This document shows, piece after piece, positions 8,612 to 17,487 of a stretch of DNA of 41,933 nt (its first letter is position 1; every line of letters starts with the position of its first letter). A program made the position numbers and the translations under genes. Source of the DNA: Halogeometricum pallidum JCM 14848 (GTDB lineage Archaea > Halobacteriota > Halobacteria > Halobacteriales > Haloferacaceae); contig NZ_AOIV01000035.1 in assembly GCF_000337095.1 (NCBI RefSeq), positions 66,509 to 108,441 on the forward strand. The letters are read 5' to 3'. The notes under the pieces were generated by a model that did no database searches, was not told the DNA's origin, and saw only the letters and a list, made by a program, of their open reading frames with translations.

Positions 8612-10690
8612 ATGTCTGCAGTTGGTCACTTGGTGACAGAACTTCCTGGGGTGCTTCATCTGTTCTCTCCAACTGGACCCCCACTTGAGGAGCGAGTCGC
8701 ACCTATCTTCACCGAGTGTCTGAGTGAACACGATGTCAGCGATATCCTTGTGTTGAAGCGGTTTCCAACTGGCATCGAGACGTTTACCGATGTCTTGGCG
8801 ACTCACGTCGACTCCGTTGAACGACCAGAAGTGATGTCGCTCACGCGGTTCGCACGGACAATCCTCGAATCAAGCCCAGAGAACCCGACACTCGTCTCTC
8901 AGCATGAACGTGCTGCAGTTCTCGCGTCGGTCCTCTCTGGGTACGAATGGACCGACTTGTTTCTGCAACAAGCGTCGGCATTCGATGCCTTCGAAGACGA
9001 CGTCGGCCGTTTCACCTTGGCAGCAGCGTGGCAAAACCAGGATGTGGATACGAACGATCCCGCGCTTGCTGAATTATTTGACTTCACAGCTCATCTACAG
9101 GAGGTTCTTGCGACGAACGAGTATGCTGAACGTGCGAGCATCATCCCACGAGCGTTAGAGTACTTGGAAGCGGAGACCGCACCTTCGCCAATTCTCGACC
9201 GGTTCGATCTGATTCTGACAGTAGAGGTCGAAGAGTTCTCCGCCCTGGAACGCCGATTCTTGGCAGCCGTGTCGACGGACACTGAACTGGTGTGTGTCGG
9301 AGAACGACATGGGAGTATTCAGCGGGTCCGGAACGAACCTGGAGACATCACCGACCATCTCCAGATGGAAACCTTCGTCCACGATTCCTCGTCTCCCATC
9401 TCGGGCCCTGCCCAGGTAGCAGCGCATCTCGCGACCGGCGAAGCGCCGAAACCGGAAGCTACGGACGGTCTCTTCGAGATAACCGAGGAAACGTTCGCCG
9501 ACCAGGTACAGACCGTCGCAGAAGAAATCGAACGCCGGCGAACGACAGAGGGGTGGTCGTACGACGAGTTCGCGGTTGTCCTCAAGGATTCGAGTTCCCC
9601 TATCCAAGAGACCGTTCGCATCTTACAGCAAGCAGGCATTCCGACAGCGTCGATCACCACGAGTGCGCTCTCTGATGACCCTGCCGCCCGGGAGCTGTAT
9701 CATGTTGCTCGATATCTTAAGTCGGGCGGAGACGACCAATCCCGAACGCTGCTCGAAGCCAGAGTGCCGGACTTCACGATGATTCTCGACGATGACGAGC
9801 TGGCGACTGCATCGGTTTCGGACGCTTTGACGACTTGGGTCCTCGACACTGATCTCAAGCAACGAGTCGCTTCGACCGAATCACGGCTGGAAGCTCGTAT
9901 CCAGTTCCAGCACATCAAGCGCGTTCTCGACCTCGCACGGTTCGTTGAGGACTGCCCGCTACTGGACTCTTCGTGGGACGCGTTCTGTCAGGCACTGGAG
10001 CGAGCATTCCGATACTCCGCGCCCGACTTCTACAGCGAGGTCGACGTGAAGGAGGGTGGGGTCCTCGTCGACTCTGCTCGTGTGGTCAAAAACGCTTCCT
10101 GGAAAGCGGTGTTCGTCTTGAACGTCGTCGAGGAGGAGTACCCTGCAGTCCCACGGTTTTCGTCGCTCTTTCCGATTGCGCAGCTCAAATCGCTTCCCGA
10201 ATATCCAGCTGTCACGAGTCCGACTCGAGACGAGGTTCGTGCAACGTTCCCGACCGCTGACGACGACATCGAACACCCGTTCTCGGCGTACTATACCGAG
10301 CTGAGTCGACGGCTCCTCGCGGTTGGAGCCAACGCGGCGACGGATCAACTGTACTTCTGTACCTATGCAGAGAACGCAGCAGATCCAGGAAAGTACAAGC
10401 AGCCGTCTCGCTTCTTGCAACAGCTCCGGGATCTGTTCGAGTTCGACTTGATCACCCACGAGGACGTCCATAGCCAGGGTCGTGCTGCAACGAGGGTTCT
10501 CTCCAGCGTTGAGCGTACTCTCCAGGACGTACGGACCGCCCCCGTCACTGGCGACGAGGTCGACCTGAACGCGATTGAGACGCAGTTCGGCGCGATTCAG
10601 CAGCTGTTGGATGAGACAGATGACCCCGGACTTGAAGCCGCATTCGAAGCGCATGTCGACTTCGCTGAAGGGAGGGTTCGCCGTGACTGA
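8612..10690 (+). CDS. AddB-like inactive helicase subunit
   Basis: 692-aa protein with the layout of a superfamily 1 (UvrD/AddB-like) helicase but no Walker A lysine motif. The N-terminus (LVTELPGVLHLFSPTGPP) replaces the P-loop region. Later helicase-like segments remain, such as DFYSEVDVKEGGVLVDSARVV and FVLNVVEEEYP (about residues 470-515), which resemble the AddB/RecC region aligned with UvrD motifs V and VI. In AddAB the AddB chain carries a dead helicase that reads sequence plus a C-terminal Fe-S nuclease. Here the nuclease is a separate overlapping gene immediately downstream. The likely role is the structural or recognition subunit of a three-part helicase-nuclease. Assignment to this superfamily rests on order, context and weak motifs. 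Confidence 0.6.
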   Translation: MSAVGHLVTELPGVLHLFSPTGPPLEERVAPIFTECLSEHDVSDILVLKRFPTGIETFTDVLATHVDSVERPEVMSLTRFARTILESSPENPTLVSQHERAAVLASVLSGYEWTDLFLQQASAFDAFEDDVGRFTLAAAWQNQDVDTNDPALAELFDFTAHLQEVLATNEYAERASIIPRALEYLEAETAPSPILDRFDLILTVEVEEFSALERRFLAAVSTDTELVCVGERHGSIQRVRNEPGDITDHLQMETFVHDSSSPISGPAQVAAHLATGEAPKPEATDGLFEITEETFADQVQTVAEEIERRRTTEGWSYDEFAVVLKDSSSPIQETVRILQQAGIPTASITTSALSDDPAARELYHVARYLKSGGDDQSRTLLEARVPDFTMILDDDELATASVSDALTTWVLDTDLKQRVASTESRLEARIQFQHIKRVLDLARFVEDCPLLDSSWDAFCQALERAFRYSAPDFYSEVDVKEGGVLVDSARVVKNASWKAVFVLNVVEEEYPAVPRFSSLFPIAQLKSLPEYPAVTSPTRDEVRATFPTADDDIEHPFSAYYTELSRRLLAVGANAATDQLYFCTYAENAADPGKYKQPSRFLQQLRDLFEFDLITHEDVHSQGRAATRVLSSVERTLQDVRTAPVTGDEVDLNAIETQFGAIQQLLDETDDPGLEAAFEAHVDFAEGRVRRD

Positions 10691-11597
10691 TTCCGACTCG
10701 TCGCGACCGTTGTCTCCTTCCCGACTGGGAACGTACACTCGGTGCCCGCGTCAGTACGAATATAAGCACGACCTCTCTGTCGAAAACCCCGATCAAACGC
10801 GCCAGCATTTAGACCGTGGACTAGCGCTGCACGGCACCATTGAACATGTCTGTGAGACTATGGCTGGAGAGTCGGATGAAGAGATTCGTGCTGTCGCGCT
10901 TGATGCCTTCGACGACGAGTGGGACTCCCAGACGAGTCGTACTGAATATACTACTAGTGCCCACTACGAGTATGATGAGCAACTCGCTCGTGCAGCGATT
11001 GAGGCCTACTTCTCGACCGGACCCGGAGTCGGTCACGTGCAGGGATCAGTTCTCACGGAAGTCGAACTCGAATGCGAACGAGATGGGATCCTTCTCCACG
11101 GGTACGCTGATAACGTCGTCCGTACGGACGATGGCCTTCAGGTCATCGACTACAAGCCATCCGTCAGATACGAACTCTCGACGAGCGACCGCGCAAAGGA
11201 AAAGCTCCGCGAGCACCTTGCCGGCGAGGACTATCACCCTCGTCTCGTCAAGAGCGCGATTCAGGCGGCGACCTACATTGAGGGGATTCAGAATACATCC
11301 GTTTACGAGCCGGGGATGGAGATCGTCTTCACGTACTATGGGTTGCTTGCCAACACAGATATAGAAAAGAGTACTGCCGGCGTCCAGCCCCGTGTCTCGG
11401 GCTATGGTCGCAACGTTGAGGAAACCTACTACAGCGAAGAAGAAACGATCTGGGGACTGATTCAGCGGGCACACGATGGGATCCGTGAGGACAACTACGA
11501 GCCCATTCGGTGGGACGCGATCCGCGAGAATGCCTGTGACCGGTGTGATTACCGTTCTATGTGTACCGATGCACTCGCAGAGGAGGTGCAGTTCTGA
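10683..11597 (+). CDS. Cas4/AddB-like Fe-S PD-(D/E)XK nuclease
   Basis: 304-aa RecB-family nuclease. Four cysteines in the Cas4/AddB pattern (C21 near the N-terminus and C285, C288, C294 at the C-terminus) should hold a 4Fe-4S cluster. The active site is GYADNVV (D143) followed by VIDYK (D156, K158), with an upstream histidine in LALHGTIEH. I chose GTG 10683 because a GGAGGG lies at 10671-10676 and because this start puts C21 in SRLGTYTRCPRQYEY, the normal N-terminal motif. It overlaps the AddB-like gene by 8 nt and touches the helicase gene (TGATG), so all three are probably translated together. Together with the upstream gene it looks like an AddB split into two chains. Confidence 0.82.
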   Translation: MTDSDSSRPLSPSRLGTYTRCPRQYEYKHDLSVENPDQTRQHLDRGLALHGTIEHVCETMAGESDEEIRAVALDAFDDEWDSQTSRTEYTTSAHYEYDEQLARAAIEAYFSTGPGVGHVQGSVLTEVELECERDGILLHGYADNVVRTDDGLQVIDYKPSVRYELSTSDRAKEKLREHLAGEDYHPRLVKSAIQAATYIEGIQNTSVYEPGMEIVFTYYGLLANTDIEKSTAGVQPRVSGYGRNVEETYYSEEETIWGLIQRAHDGIREDNYEPIRWDAIRENACDRCDYRSMCTDALAEEVQF

Positions 11598-14500
11598 TGT
11601 CGCCTTCTCCCTCTGAAGACGACTCCGACGAAGAGCCGTCGCCGCGGATTCCCCAACAGCGCATTATCGAGTCTAGTGAGTACCCAATGCGAGTGTTGGC
11701 CGGGGCCGGGACCGGTAAGACGTTCACGATGGTTCGGAAGGTCGAACACCTGATCGACGAACACGACGTCTCACCGGATCGAATCCTCGCATTGACGTTC
11801 ACGAACAAGGCTGCAGCCTCGATGCGCGAGAAGCTGAATGAGAAGCTTGGCGCACCGGGATATGACGTGAACGCGTACACCTATCACTCCATCTGCCACG
11901 ATATCCTTCGAGAGTATGCGTATCACGCTGAAATCGATCCGCAATTCGATGTCGTGAATAACGCTGATCGAACTGCCCTCATTCACGAAGCGCTCGACGA
12001 AATCACCTATCGATTCACCAGTCCTGAAGTCTACGGTCCCGATTCACATGCCGATGGGGCTGCAGGCAGCCTGCTCAAATTCATCTCCACGATGAAGAGC
12101 AAAGGGATCTCGCCGAGTACCATCGAGACATTCCTTGGTGACGCTGACCGACTCCTGGAACTGGAGGCACTTGTCGACCGAATTGTCGACCGGGCGAATG
12201 AGACAGTCCGGGTCAGCTGGCGGGCCCCGTCTGCAGACCGCCTCGAAGAGATGCGTGACGGCCTCGCAGACCTCCAACAATCGATAGAAGACGAACGAAC
12301 CGCGCTCGGCCAAACCGGTGTTGAACAGTCGGTTGCGACGTTTCTGTGTGGCATGGAGGAGACCTGTACCTCTCTCGCAGAGCTATTAGAAACGGAGGAG
12401 GCGTCGATCATCGATGATGAGCACAAGCCCGCGTTCCGTCTGCCAGCTTATCTGTTCGGGACGTACGCCAGTCCACCGAGCGGTATCCCCGATTCGATGT
12501 CTGTCACGCTCACCGGGAAACTTCGATCGTTCGTCGAGGAATGCCAGGAAGCAGCCGATCTGGTCGCTGGCTATACGGCGTACGAGCAACGCCTTCACGA
12601 GGCATCGCTGGTTGACTTTGCTGACTTGATCGGTGCGACGCTCGATCTTCTTGAGGACCCGAACATCCGTGCCGAAATTGCGGGACAGTATGATTACGTG
12701 TTCTGTGACGAATTCCAGGACACGGATGCTGTCCAATTCGAGCTGGTCGACCAGCTCGCGGACGATGACAAACTGTTCGTGGTCGGTGATGATGACCAGG
12801 CGATCTACGAGTGGCGTGGGGCGGCAGTCGAGAACATCGGGCACCGACTCGAGGAGCGCTACGAGACGCTGATACCAGAAACGCTTGAGGAGAACTTCCG
12901 CTCCAAGCAACCGATTCTGGATGTCGCGAACAACGTCATTGCACAGCTAGAGGCCCGTGGAAGCGAGAAGGAACTCACCGCGGTCGGTGACGCTGCGAAT
13001 GCGAGCGATGGTATTGCGACGATAACGGCAGCAGAGGACGATGAAGAGCAGGCTGAACAGATTGCGACTGCGATCGGCCGTCTCCTTGCAGGGTCACTCA
13101 GTGACGTCGATGAAACGTACGGTGCAGGCGATATCGCACTTCTCGTACGGAAAAACCGCCATGCAAAGCCGATTGTACGGGCGCTTGAAGAGCGCGGCAT
13201 CCCGTATCAACTCGCTGGTGGACTCGCGGCTGATTCGGTTGGTGTTGAGACCGTCCTCGCGTATCTCAAAGCACTCGCGAACCCAGCGGACGAGGTCAGT
13301 CTGAATCGTGTGTTGACGATGCGCTATCGGCTTCACGACGTTGACCTCCGACTACTAAACACAGCCTCTGATTCGTTATCGGAGGCATTGCAGTCGCTTC
13401 CACTCGACCAGTTTCGTGAGCCAGAGCGCGTTCGTCGTGCCCGCGAAGATTTCCAGGCGCTGCGTGCCAAGCGAGAGATCTACTCCGTAGCTCGTCTGTT
13501 CCGTGAGTTGAAGGAGCAGACAAATATCGACTGGTACTTGTCACCACAAGAACGACGAGACCTACGGACCTTGGAGTCACTTATCGACTCCTTCGGAGAG
13601 GGGGCGCTCCAGCCAGCATTAGATGAGTCGTTCCTTGAGCTGCTCTCCCTCATGGAGTCACTTGACGATAGTGTCGCTGGCGTACAGGACCAAGCTGAAA
13701 CAGTGAGTGACGCGGTCAACATCATGACTGTACACAAGAGCAAGGGACTGGAGTTCCCGGTCGTCTTTCTCCCGAACCTTTCTGCTGACCAGTGGGAACC
13801 GAGTACGCGCTCGTACGATACTCTCGGCCACACGCTCGAAGAGACAGCTGCTACCCCGCTTGACCAGGACTTCGAAAAGCGTGACGAGTACGAAGCGCGC
13901 CGCATTTTCCACGTTGCCATGACGCGTGCGGAAGAACAGCTCGTACTCGTTGGTCGACACGCCGACGACGGCGGAGTTGATGACGGTGATCTCTCGCTAT
14001 CGTTCATCGACTCCTGGCTTCCCGAGCAAATCCCTTGGCGAGCCACCGGCGCATCCTTCCCCATCTGGCAAGAGGTTACCGCTGGACTTCCACCGACGGC
14101 CACAGATTGGACGGACGAGGTTGCTCCGATCGATGGCGGCGTGGATCCGACGATCTCTGTGAACGGCGAATCCGTACCCCAGTCAGTGGCCCGGGACCGC
14201 GTTCTAGCACTTGCGCGTGGTTTATTGAACGGGGACCTCGATTCTGTCTCACCTGCAACGGCTGGATTTGCCGTTGAGGCGCTGTCGACGGATGGTGGTC
14301 CTGCGCTGAGTCACCGGCACAGCTATACTTCACTCGAGAAGTACAGCCAGTGTTCTCGGCGACACTATCTCGATTATCTTGTTCGTGCATTCGAGGATCC
14401 CCAGCGAGGTGACACCGGTTCCAACACCGTGTCGATTCGTGATACGGGTATCCTCTTCCACGATACCGCTGAGCTAGCTGCGAAACGGAGTCTTACATCA

Positions 14501-15028
14501 CCCGAGAAGTGGAACGATGTCTGCGACGAACTCGGCCGCCAGGGGAGTTACTCGGCAGGTATCGTTGATCAGGCTAAGGGTTGCATCGATCGGTACTTCA
14601 GCACTGAGGCAAGTTCGTGGGAGATCCTTAGTGCAGAACGGTCATTCACGCTCGACATTGATGGTCATACGATTACGGGGAAAATTGACGCCGTCTATCG
14701 CAACTCGGCTGGCAACCTCGTCGTCCTTGATTACAAGGCGACCACGATGCAGCGCTCGCTCGATGACAACCTCCAGTTGCCGATCTACCTGCTCGCCTGC
14801 CAACAGCTCTTCGACGAACGAATCGATGAAGCTGGCTATGTCTATGTCGGGTCGGTTGGCCCCGACATGAGTACTCGGACGTTCTCTGATGATGAATTAG
14901 CGCAGTGTCGACAAGACCTCCTCACACGGTTACAAGCGGCTGAGGACTCGACCTTTGATGACTATACTGCGGGCGATCACTGCCAGTGGTGTCCTCACCG
15001 TAGCCTGTCCTGCAGCCAAACTCACTAA
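11597..15028 (+). CDS. AddA-like UvrD helicase fused to Fe-S PD-(D/E)XK nuclease
   Basis: 1143-aa superfamily 1A helicase-nuclease. Helicase motifs in order: Q motif PQQ (19-21), Walker A AGAGTGKT (35-42), motif Ia LALTFTNKAA, Walker B CDEFQD (D371, E372), motif III VGDDDQAIYEWRGA, the TVHKSKGLEFPVVFLP motif, and MTRAEEQLVLVG. The C-terminal RecB nuclease has GKIDAVY (D1031) and VLDYK (D1045, K1047). Cysteines C919, C1129, C1132 and C1139 would bind an Fe-S cluster, with spacing slightly different from AddB. Classical AddA nucleases lack the cluster, so this chain combines an AddA helicase with an AddB-like nuclease. I start at ATG 11597, overlapping the TGA of the previous gene. It probably unwinds and degrades DNA ends with the two upstream products. 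Confidence 0.87.
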   Translation: MSPSPSEDDSDEEPSPRIPQQRIIESSEYPMRVLAGAGTGKTFTMVRKVEHLIDEHDVSPDRILALTFTNKAAASMREKLNEKLGAPGYDVNAYTYHSICHDILREYAYHAEIDPQFDVVNNADRTALIHEALDEITYRFTSPEVYGPDSHADGAAGSLLKFISTMKSKGISPSTIETFLGDADRLLELEALVDRIVDRANETVRVSWRAPSADRLEEMRDGLADLQQSIEDERTALGQTGVEQSVATFLCGMEETCTSLAELLETEEASIIDDEHKPAFRLPAYLFGTYASPPSGIPDSMSVTLTGKLRSFVEECQEAADLVAGYTAYEQRLHEASLVDFADLIGATLDLLEDPNIRAEIAGQYDYVFCDEFQDTDAVQFELVDQLADDDKLFVVGDDDQAIYEWRGAAVENIGHRLEERYETLIPETLEENFRSKQPILDVANNVIAQLEARGSEKELTAVGDAANASDGIATITAAEDDEEQAEQIATAIGRLLAGSLSDVDETYGAGDIALLVRKNRHAKPIVRALEERGIPYQLAGGLAADSVGVETVLAYLKALANPADEVSLNRVLTMRYRLHDVDLRLLNTASDSLSEALQSLPLDQFREPERVRRAREDFQALRAKREIYSVARLFRELKEQTNIDWYLSPQERRDLRTLESLIDSFGEGALQPALDESFLELLSLMESLDDSVAGVQDQAETVSDAVNIMTVHKSKGLEFPVVFLPNLSADQWEPSTRSYDTLGHTLEETAATPLDQDFEKRDEYEARRIFHVAMTRAEEQLVLVGRHADDGGVDDGDLSLSFIDSWLPEQIPWRATGASFPIWQEVTAGLPPTATDWTDEVAPIDGGVDPTISVNGESVPQSVARDRVLALARGLLNGDLDSVSPATAGFAVEALSTDGGPALSHRHSYTSLEKYSQCSRRHYLDYLVRAFEDPQRGDTGSNTVSIRDTGILFHDTAELAAKRSLTSPEKWNDVCDELGRQGSYSAGIVDQAKGCIDRYFSTEASSWEILSAERSFTLDIDGHTITGKIDAVYRNSAGNLVVLDYKATTMQRSLDDNLQLPIYLLACQQLFDERIDEAGYVYVGSVGPDMSTRTFSDDELAQCRQDLLTRLQAAEDSTFDDYTAGDHCQWCPHRSLSCSQTH

Positions 15029-15155
15029 GCTGCTGTCGATTTTTCGACTCACCTCGAACTGGTCATTCGCTATTGTTGTCGACGCCAGCTTAGCCGCAAT
15101 TCCAATATCGGTTTCAAATCAATTGCTTCGTTAGAAAATATCGACCAAGAAGCAC

Positions 15156-16244
15156 TTAGGAAAGGTCCGTTATCGTCTTCTTGTCGTGGTCTGTGAGGAG
15201 CTGGACGTCGTATTCGTCCTCCATCGTAGCAATGTTCTGGAGGAGTTCAAGGGCTATGTTTTCGTTACCCTTCTTGAGGTGGTACTTGGCCTGCTTCCGC
15301 TGAACCTTGGCAACGCCTTTTTTGCCATCGTGCCATGGAAGAATCTCCATGTAGTACATCTTGGCTTGGTTGAGATTTGCCCACCACTCGTCGGTGTCAC
15401 CCTCTTCTTTCCATATCTCTTTGGCAAGCTTCCAGTGTGTCTCTCCGAGTTCCCGAGCCACCGGCTTTTTCTCGTTCTCGCTGTCCGCAAGCTCGTAGGC
15501 CTCCTCAAGAAGTTCTAGAGCCTCCTCCAGATTCGCCTCTTTTCCACTTGCTCGAAGTTCTTCATAACGATCCTTGCGTACAAGTTCTTCGCTCCGCCAC
15601 ACTGTTTCACCGTCAAAATTTATTGCACGGGACCGAGAGTCACCATCCAGCAGATACAATACCTCTTCGCCATCGTAATTTTCAAACTTCTGTGGTGGGC
15701 TGTTCAGATTGGCCGTCTCGTATTCTGTCACAATTCCCCCTGTATCAACGTCGAAGATGTACACTGTCCGATCTGGGTTGTGGGTCGCCGTTGAAGCGTA
15801 TCGTCCGTTGTCAGTAATCGCACACCTCCAGATATTTGCGTCGAACCCGTGTTCAACGATCAGCTCACCATTAGAATCGACGATAACAAGCGTCCCACCT
15901 AGATCCTGGTCGGTAGCGTCACCGATGTCAGTTACTACGATAGTTCCATTGTTGGCTACAGCAGCATCCTCTACACGAGTGACGCTGAAGGCGTGTGCAA
16001 CTTGGCCTGAAGAGTTCACTAGCACAATTGGTGCGCCATCATCTGATCTAGAACTGGCATAGAGGCAGTGCCATTCACCATTGGGAGATTCCACCGACTG
16101 GAACATCACTCTTGATCCACGGAAGGTACCGGAGATAAACTCAGAATTCAAAGAATCTTCAATTACTATCTCGGGACTCGGTTCCGCTTCCTTTTCCAAT
16201 TTGGAGGAAGAGCGCTTACCGAATATCTTGTCAAACATTCCCAT
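15156..16244 (-). CDS. Beta-propeller/TPR protein
   Basis: About 362 aa. The first ~220 residues hold propeller-like blades of the form NNGTIVVTDIG, GTLVIVDSNGELI and NGRYASTATH...TVYIFDVDTG, as in WD40-like or PQQ-like folds. The last ~150 residues are helical with TPR-like pairs (LEEALELLEEAYELADSENE, ALELLQNIATMEDEY). No enzyme motif is seen. I start at MGMFDKIFGK (16244, or ATG 16238) rather than further upstream because a TATA-like box lies at about 16266-16277. A longer frame exists but would run through that promoter. It is paralogous in its propeller to the gene at 20000-20932. Both are probably binding or sensor proteins, with function unknown. Confidence 0.65.
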   Translation of the reverse strand: MGMFDKIFGKRSSSKLEKEAEPSPEIVIEDSLNSEFISGTFRGSRVMFQSVESPNGEWHCLYASSRSDDGAPIVLVNSSGQVAHAFSVTRVEDAAVANNGTIVVTDIGDATDQDLGGTLVIVDSNGELIVEHGFDANIWRCAITDNGRYASTATHNPDRTVYIFDVDTGGIVTEYETANLNSPPQKFENYDGEEVLYLLDGDSRSRAINFDGETVWRSEELVRKDRYEELRASGKEANLEEALELLEEAYELADSENEKKPVARELGETHWKLAKEIWKEEGDTDEWWANLNQAKMYYMEILPWHDGKKGVAKVQRKQAKYHLKKGNENIALELLQNIATMEDEYDVQLLTDHDKKTITDLS

Positions 16245-16265
16245 ATGGACTGTTGACAATCCTGG

Positions 16266-16277
16266 GTGTTTAAACAT
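16266..16277 (-). promoter_or_regulatory. TATA box of the propeller/TPR gene
   Basis: Read on the minus strand, ATGTTTAAACAC lies 22-33 nt upstream of the ATG at 16244. This fits a leaderless transcript and helps decide the start. Confidence 0.4.
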
Positions 16278-16397
16278 ACTGTCGAAGAAACAGCCCGATA
16301 TTTTCGACATGGACCATGATCGCCAAGATAACACCCCACCACCAGACCTGATCACAGTGAAGCAGACTGATTGTATCTCTGGCATTCTCTGCCGCTC

Positions 16398-16422
16398 ACT
16401 TAACCTTAATCCTAATATTAAA
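16398..16422. repeat. AT-rich element, diverged copy of the CTTAATCTTAATATT family
   Basis: It reads ACTTAACCTTAAT then CCTAATATTAA and matches the family with a few changes. It lies about 155 nt upstream of the propeller/TPR gene start. Confidence 0.45.
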
Positions 16423-16721
16423 CCCTGCTACTATCTCTATTTTAATCTCGGAGCCCCTAGAATCTCGTCCGTCATAGCAAGTTCGAGCGTCCTCAGTTAC
16501 TCAGGAATGACACCGCTCGTGGATCTCAAAGAGGTAGAAGGTATTCAATGGTACAGGTAGTGGGAATATGAGTTCCATCCCTGTAGTCTGTTCGCTGAGG
16601 GCTACTATGGTCGCTCTTAGCTACCGATACTGTTGTAGATTTTGGTGAGTCTATATTGAACGGCGAAGTATGGCGAGGTCAAGCACGCAAGGCTGAATCC
16701 CGATTGGTGTGGTATAATCTC

Positions 16722-16736
16722 AATATTAAGATTAAG
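16722..16736 (-). repeat. 15-bp element, left arm of inverted repeat around MuF-like gene
   Basis: On the minus strand it reads CTTAATCTTAATATT. The identical 15-mer occurs on the plus strand at 17402-17416. The two copies are inverted and enclose the single gene 16833-17396. Confidence 0.65.
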
Positions 16737-16797
16737 AACTCGGATTACTGTCTGAATCCATTTGATAAGGATTCGAGCGAACACTTTTCTATTCGTG

Positions 16798-16808
16798 TAA
16801 ATAATTTT
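16798..16808 (+). promoter_or_regulatory. TATA box of the MuF-like gene
   Basis: TAAATAATTTT lies 25-35 nt before the ATG at 16833. It supports this start over the longer upstream frame. Confidence 0.45.
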
Positions 16809-16832
16809 GTGTTAACAACTCACAATCCTACT

Positions 16833-17396
16833 ATGGGACTCATTGACCGGCTGTTTGGGAATACTCGTACGTCCGAGGAAGAACCGTCAGAGACGATTCC
16901 ACAGTACGACTGGAACGATGTTGACGCCCGTTCTGAGACGATACACCAACATTACGAAGATATACCGGAGTCTCAGGCTCAGGAAATCGCTGAAATTCTC
17001 TGCAGAAAACTGACCGAGGGCAATTATAGTATGCGAGGAATCGCCGACGAGGTAACTGAGCACACGGGATTGGATAAAGATCGAGTATTCACGATCATAG
17101 GATCGGAAAGTGCCGCGATGTCAAACCTGAGACGGGTGCAAAGCTATTCGTCCCGAGCTGATTCCCAAGAGTACGTCTACCAATGGATGGGCCCCGATGA
17201 TCATCGAACGACAGAAATCTGTGCTGGCATCAAACGAGACATCGACTCTCAAGGTGGGGCTGTTCCGCTCACAATGCTTCAGTCACTTCTCGAGGAGCAT
17301 GCGAGTCAACACGAGAATGGAACGCCAGAACGTGCATCTGAATTCCTTCCCCACCGTGGGTGCCGTCACGTTCTCACCCGATACGTCGACTTCTGA
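16833..17396 (+). CDS. MuF-like (phage head morphogenesis domain) small protein
   Basis: 187 aa. The C-terminal two thirds follows the pattern of the phage Mu gpF / SPP1 gp7 family: a helical segment with the (R/S)xE...N..R...Y pattern (GSESAAMSNLRRVQSY), then YQWMGPDDHRTTEIC with W, D, R and C, a GGAVPL segment, and a terminal PHRGCRHVLTRYV resembling the family's H-P-x-C-R end. The N-terminus MGLIDRLFG resembles the start of the divergent propeller gene (MGMFDKIFG). In phages this domain sits near the portal and can carry a toxin, but no other virion genes are nearby. It may be a domesticated or cargo gene. I chose ATG 16833 because of the TATA box at 16798-16808. A perfect 15-bp inverted repeat flanks the gene. 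Confidence 0.6.
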   Translation: MGLIDRLFGNTRTSEEEPSETIPQYDWNDVDARSETIHQHYEDIPESQAQEIAEILCRKLTEGNYSMRGIADEVTEHTGLDKDRVFTIIGSESAAMSNLRRVQSYSSRADSQEYVYQWMGPDDHRTTEICAGIKRDIDSQGGAVPLTMLQSLLEEHASQHENGTPERASEFLPHRGCRHVLTRYVDF

Positions 17397-17401
17397 GCGA
17401 A

Positions 17402-17416
17402 CTTAATCTTAATATT
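17402..17416 (+). repeat. 15-bp element, right arm of inverted repeat around MuF-like gene
   Basis: CTTAATCTTAATATT begins 6 nt after the end of the MuF-like gene. It is the exact reverse complement of 16722-16736. Confidence 0.65.
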
Positions 17417-17447
17417 ATGGTTAATTGGCTTTCTGTGGCGCTGGTTC

Positions 17448-17486
17448 TTAACCAACGAACGACGCCGAGAGCTTCTCGTTGGTTAA
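17448..17486. repeat. Inverted repeat TTAACCAACGA / TCGTTGGTTAA (copy 2), terminator-like
   Basis: The 11-bp perfect arms at 17448-17458 and 17476-17486 are separated by 17 nt. It lies directly after the integrase stop codon (17488-17490), so it could act as a transcription terminator for the converging genes. It also repeats the inverted repeat at 847-888, with CGTTGGTTAATT identical in both. Confidence 0.65.
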
Positions 17487-17487
17487 T

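Larger units (their letters stand above)
16245..16832. other. Divergent intergenic region, 588 nt, with two AT-rich elements
   Basis: No supported gene lies here. Open frames crossing it lack start context and continue over real genes on the other strand. It separates the propeller/TPR gene (minus) from the MuF-like gene (plus). It contains two members of the CTTAATCTTAATATT family (about 16398-16422 and 16722-16736) and TATA-like boxes at both ends. Confidence 0.5.

Noticed and set aside
16081-16560. A 159-codon plus-strand frame crossing the propeller start
   Set aside because: It overlaps the coding start and promoter of the minus-strand gene and has an unlikely composition for a haloarchaeal protein.
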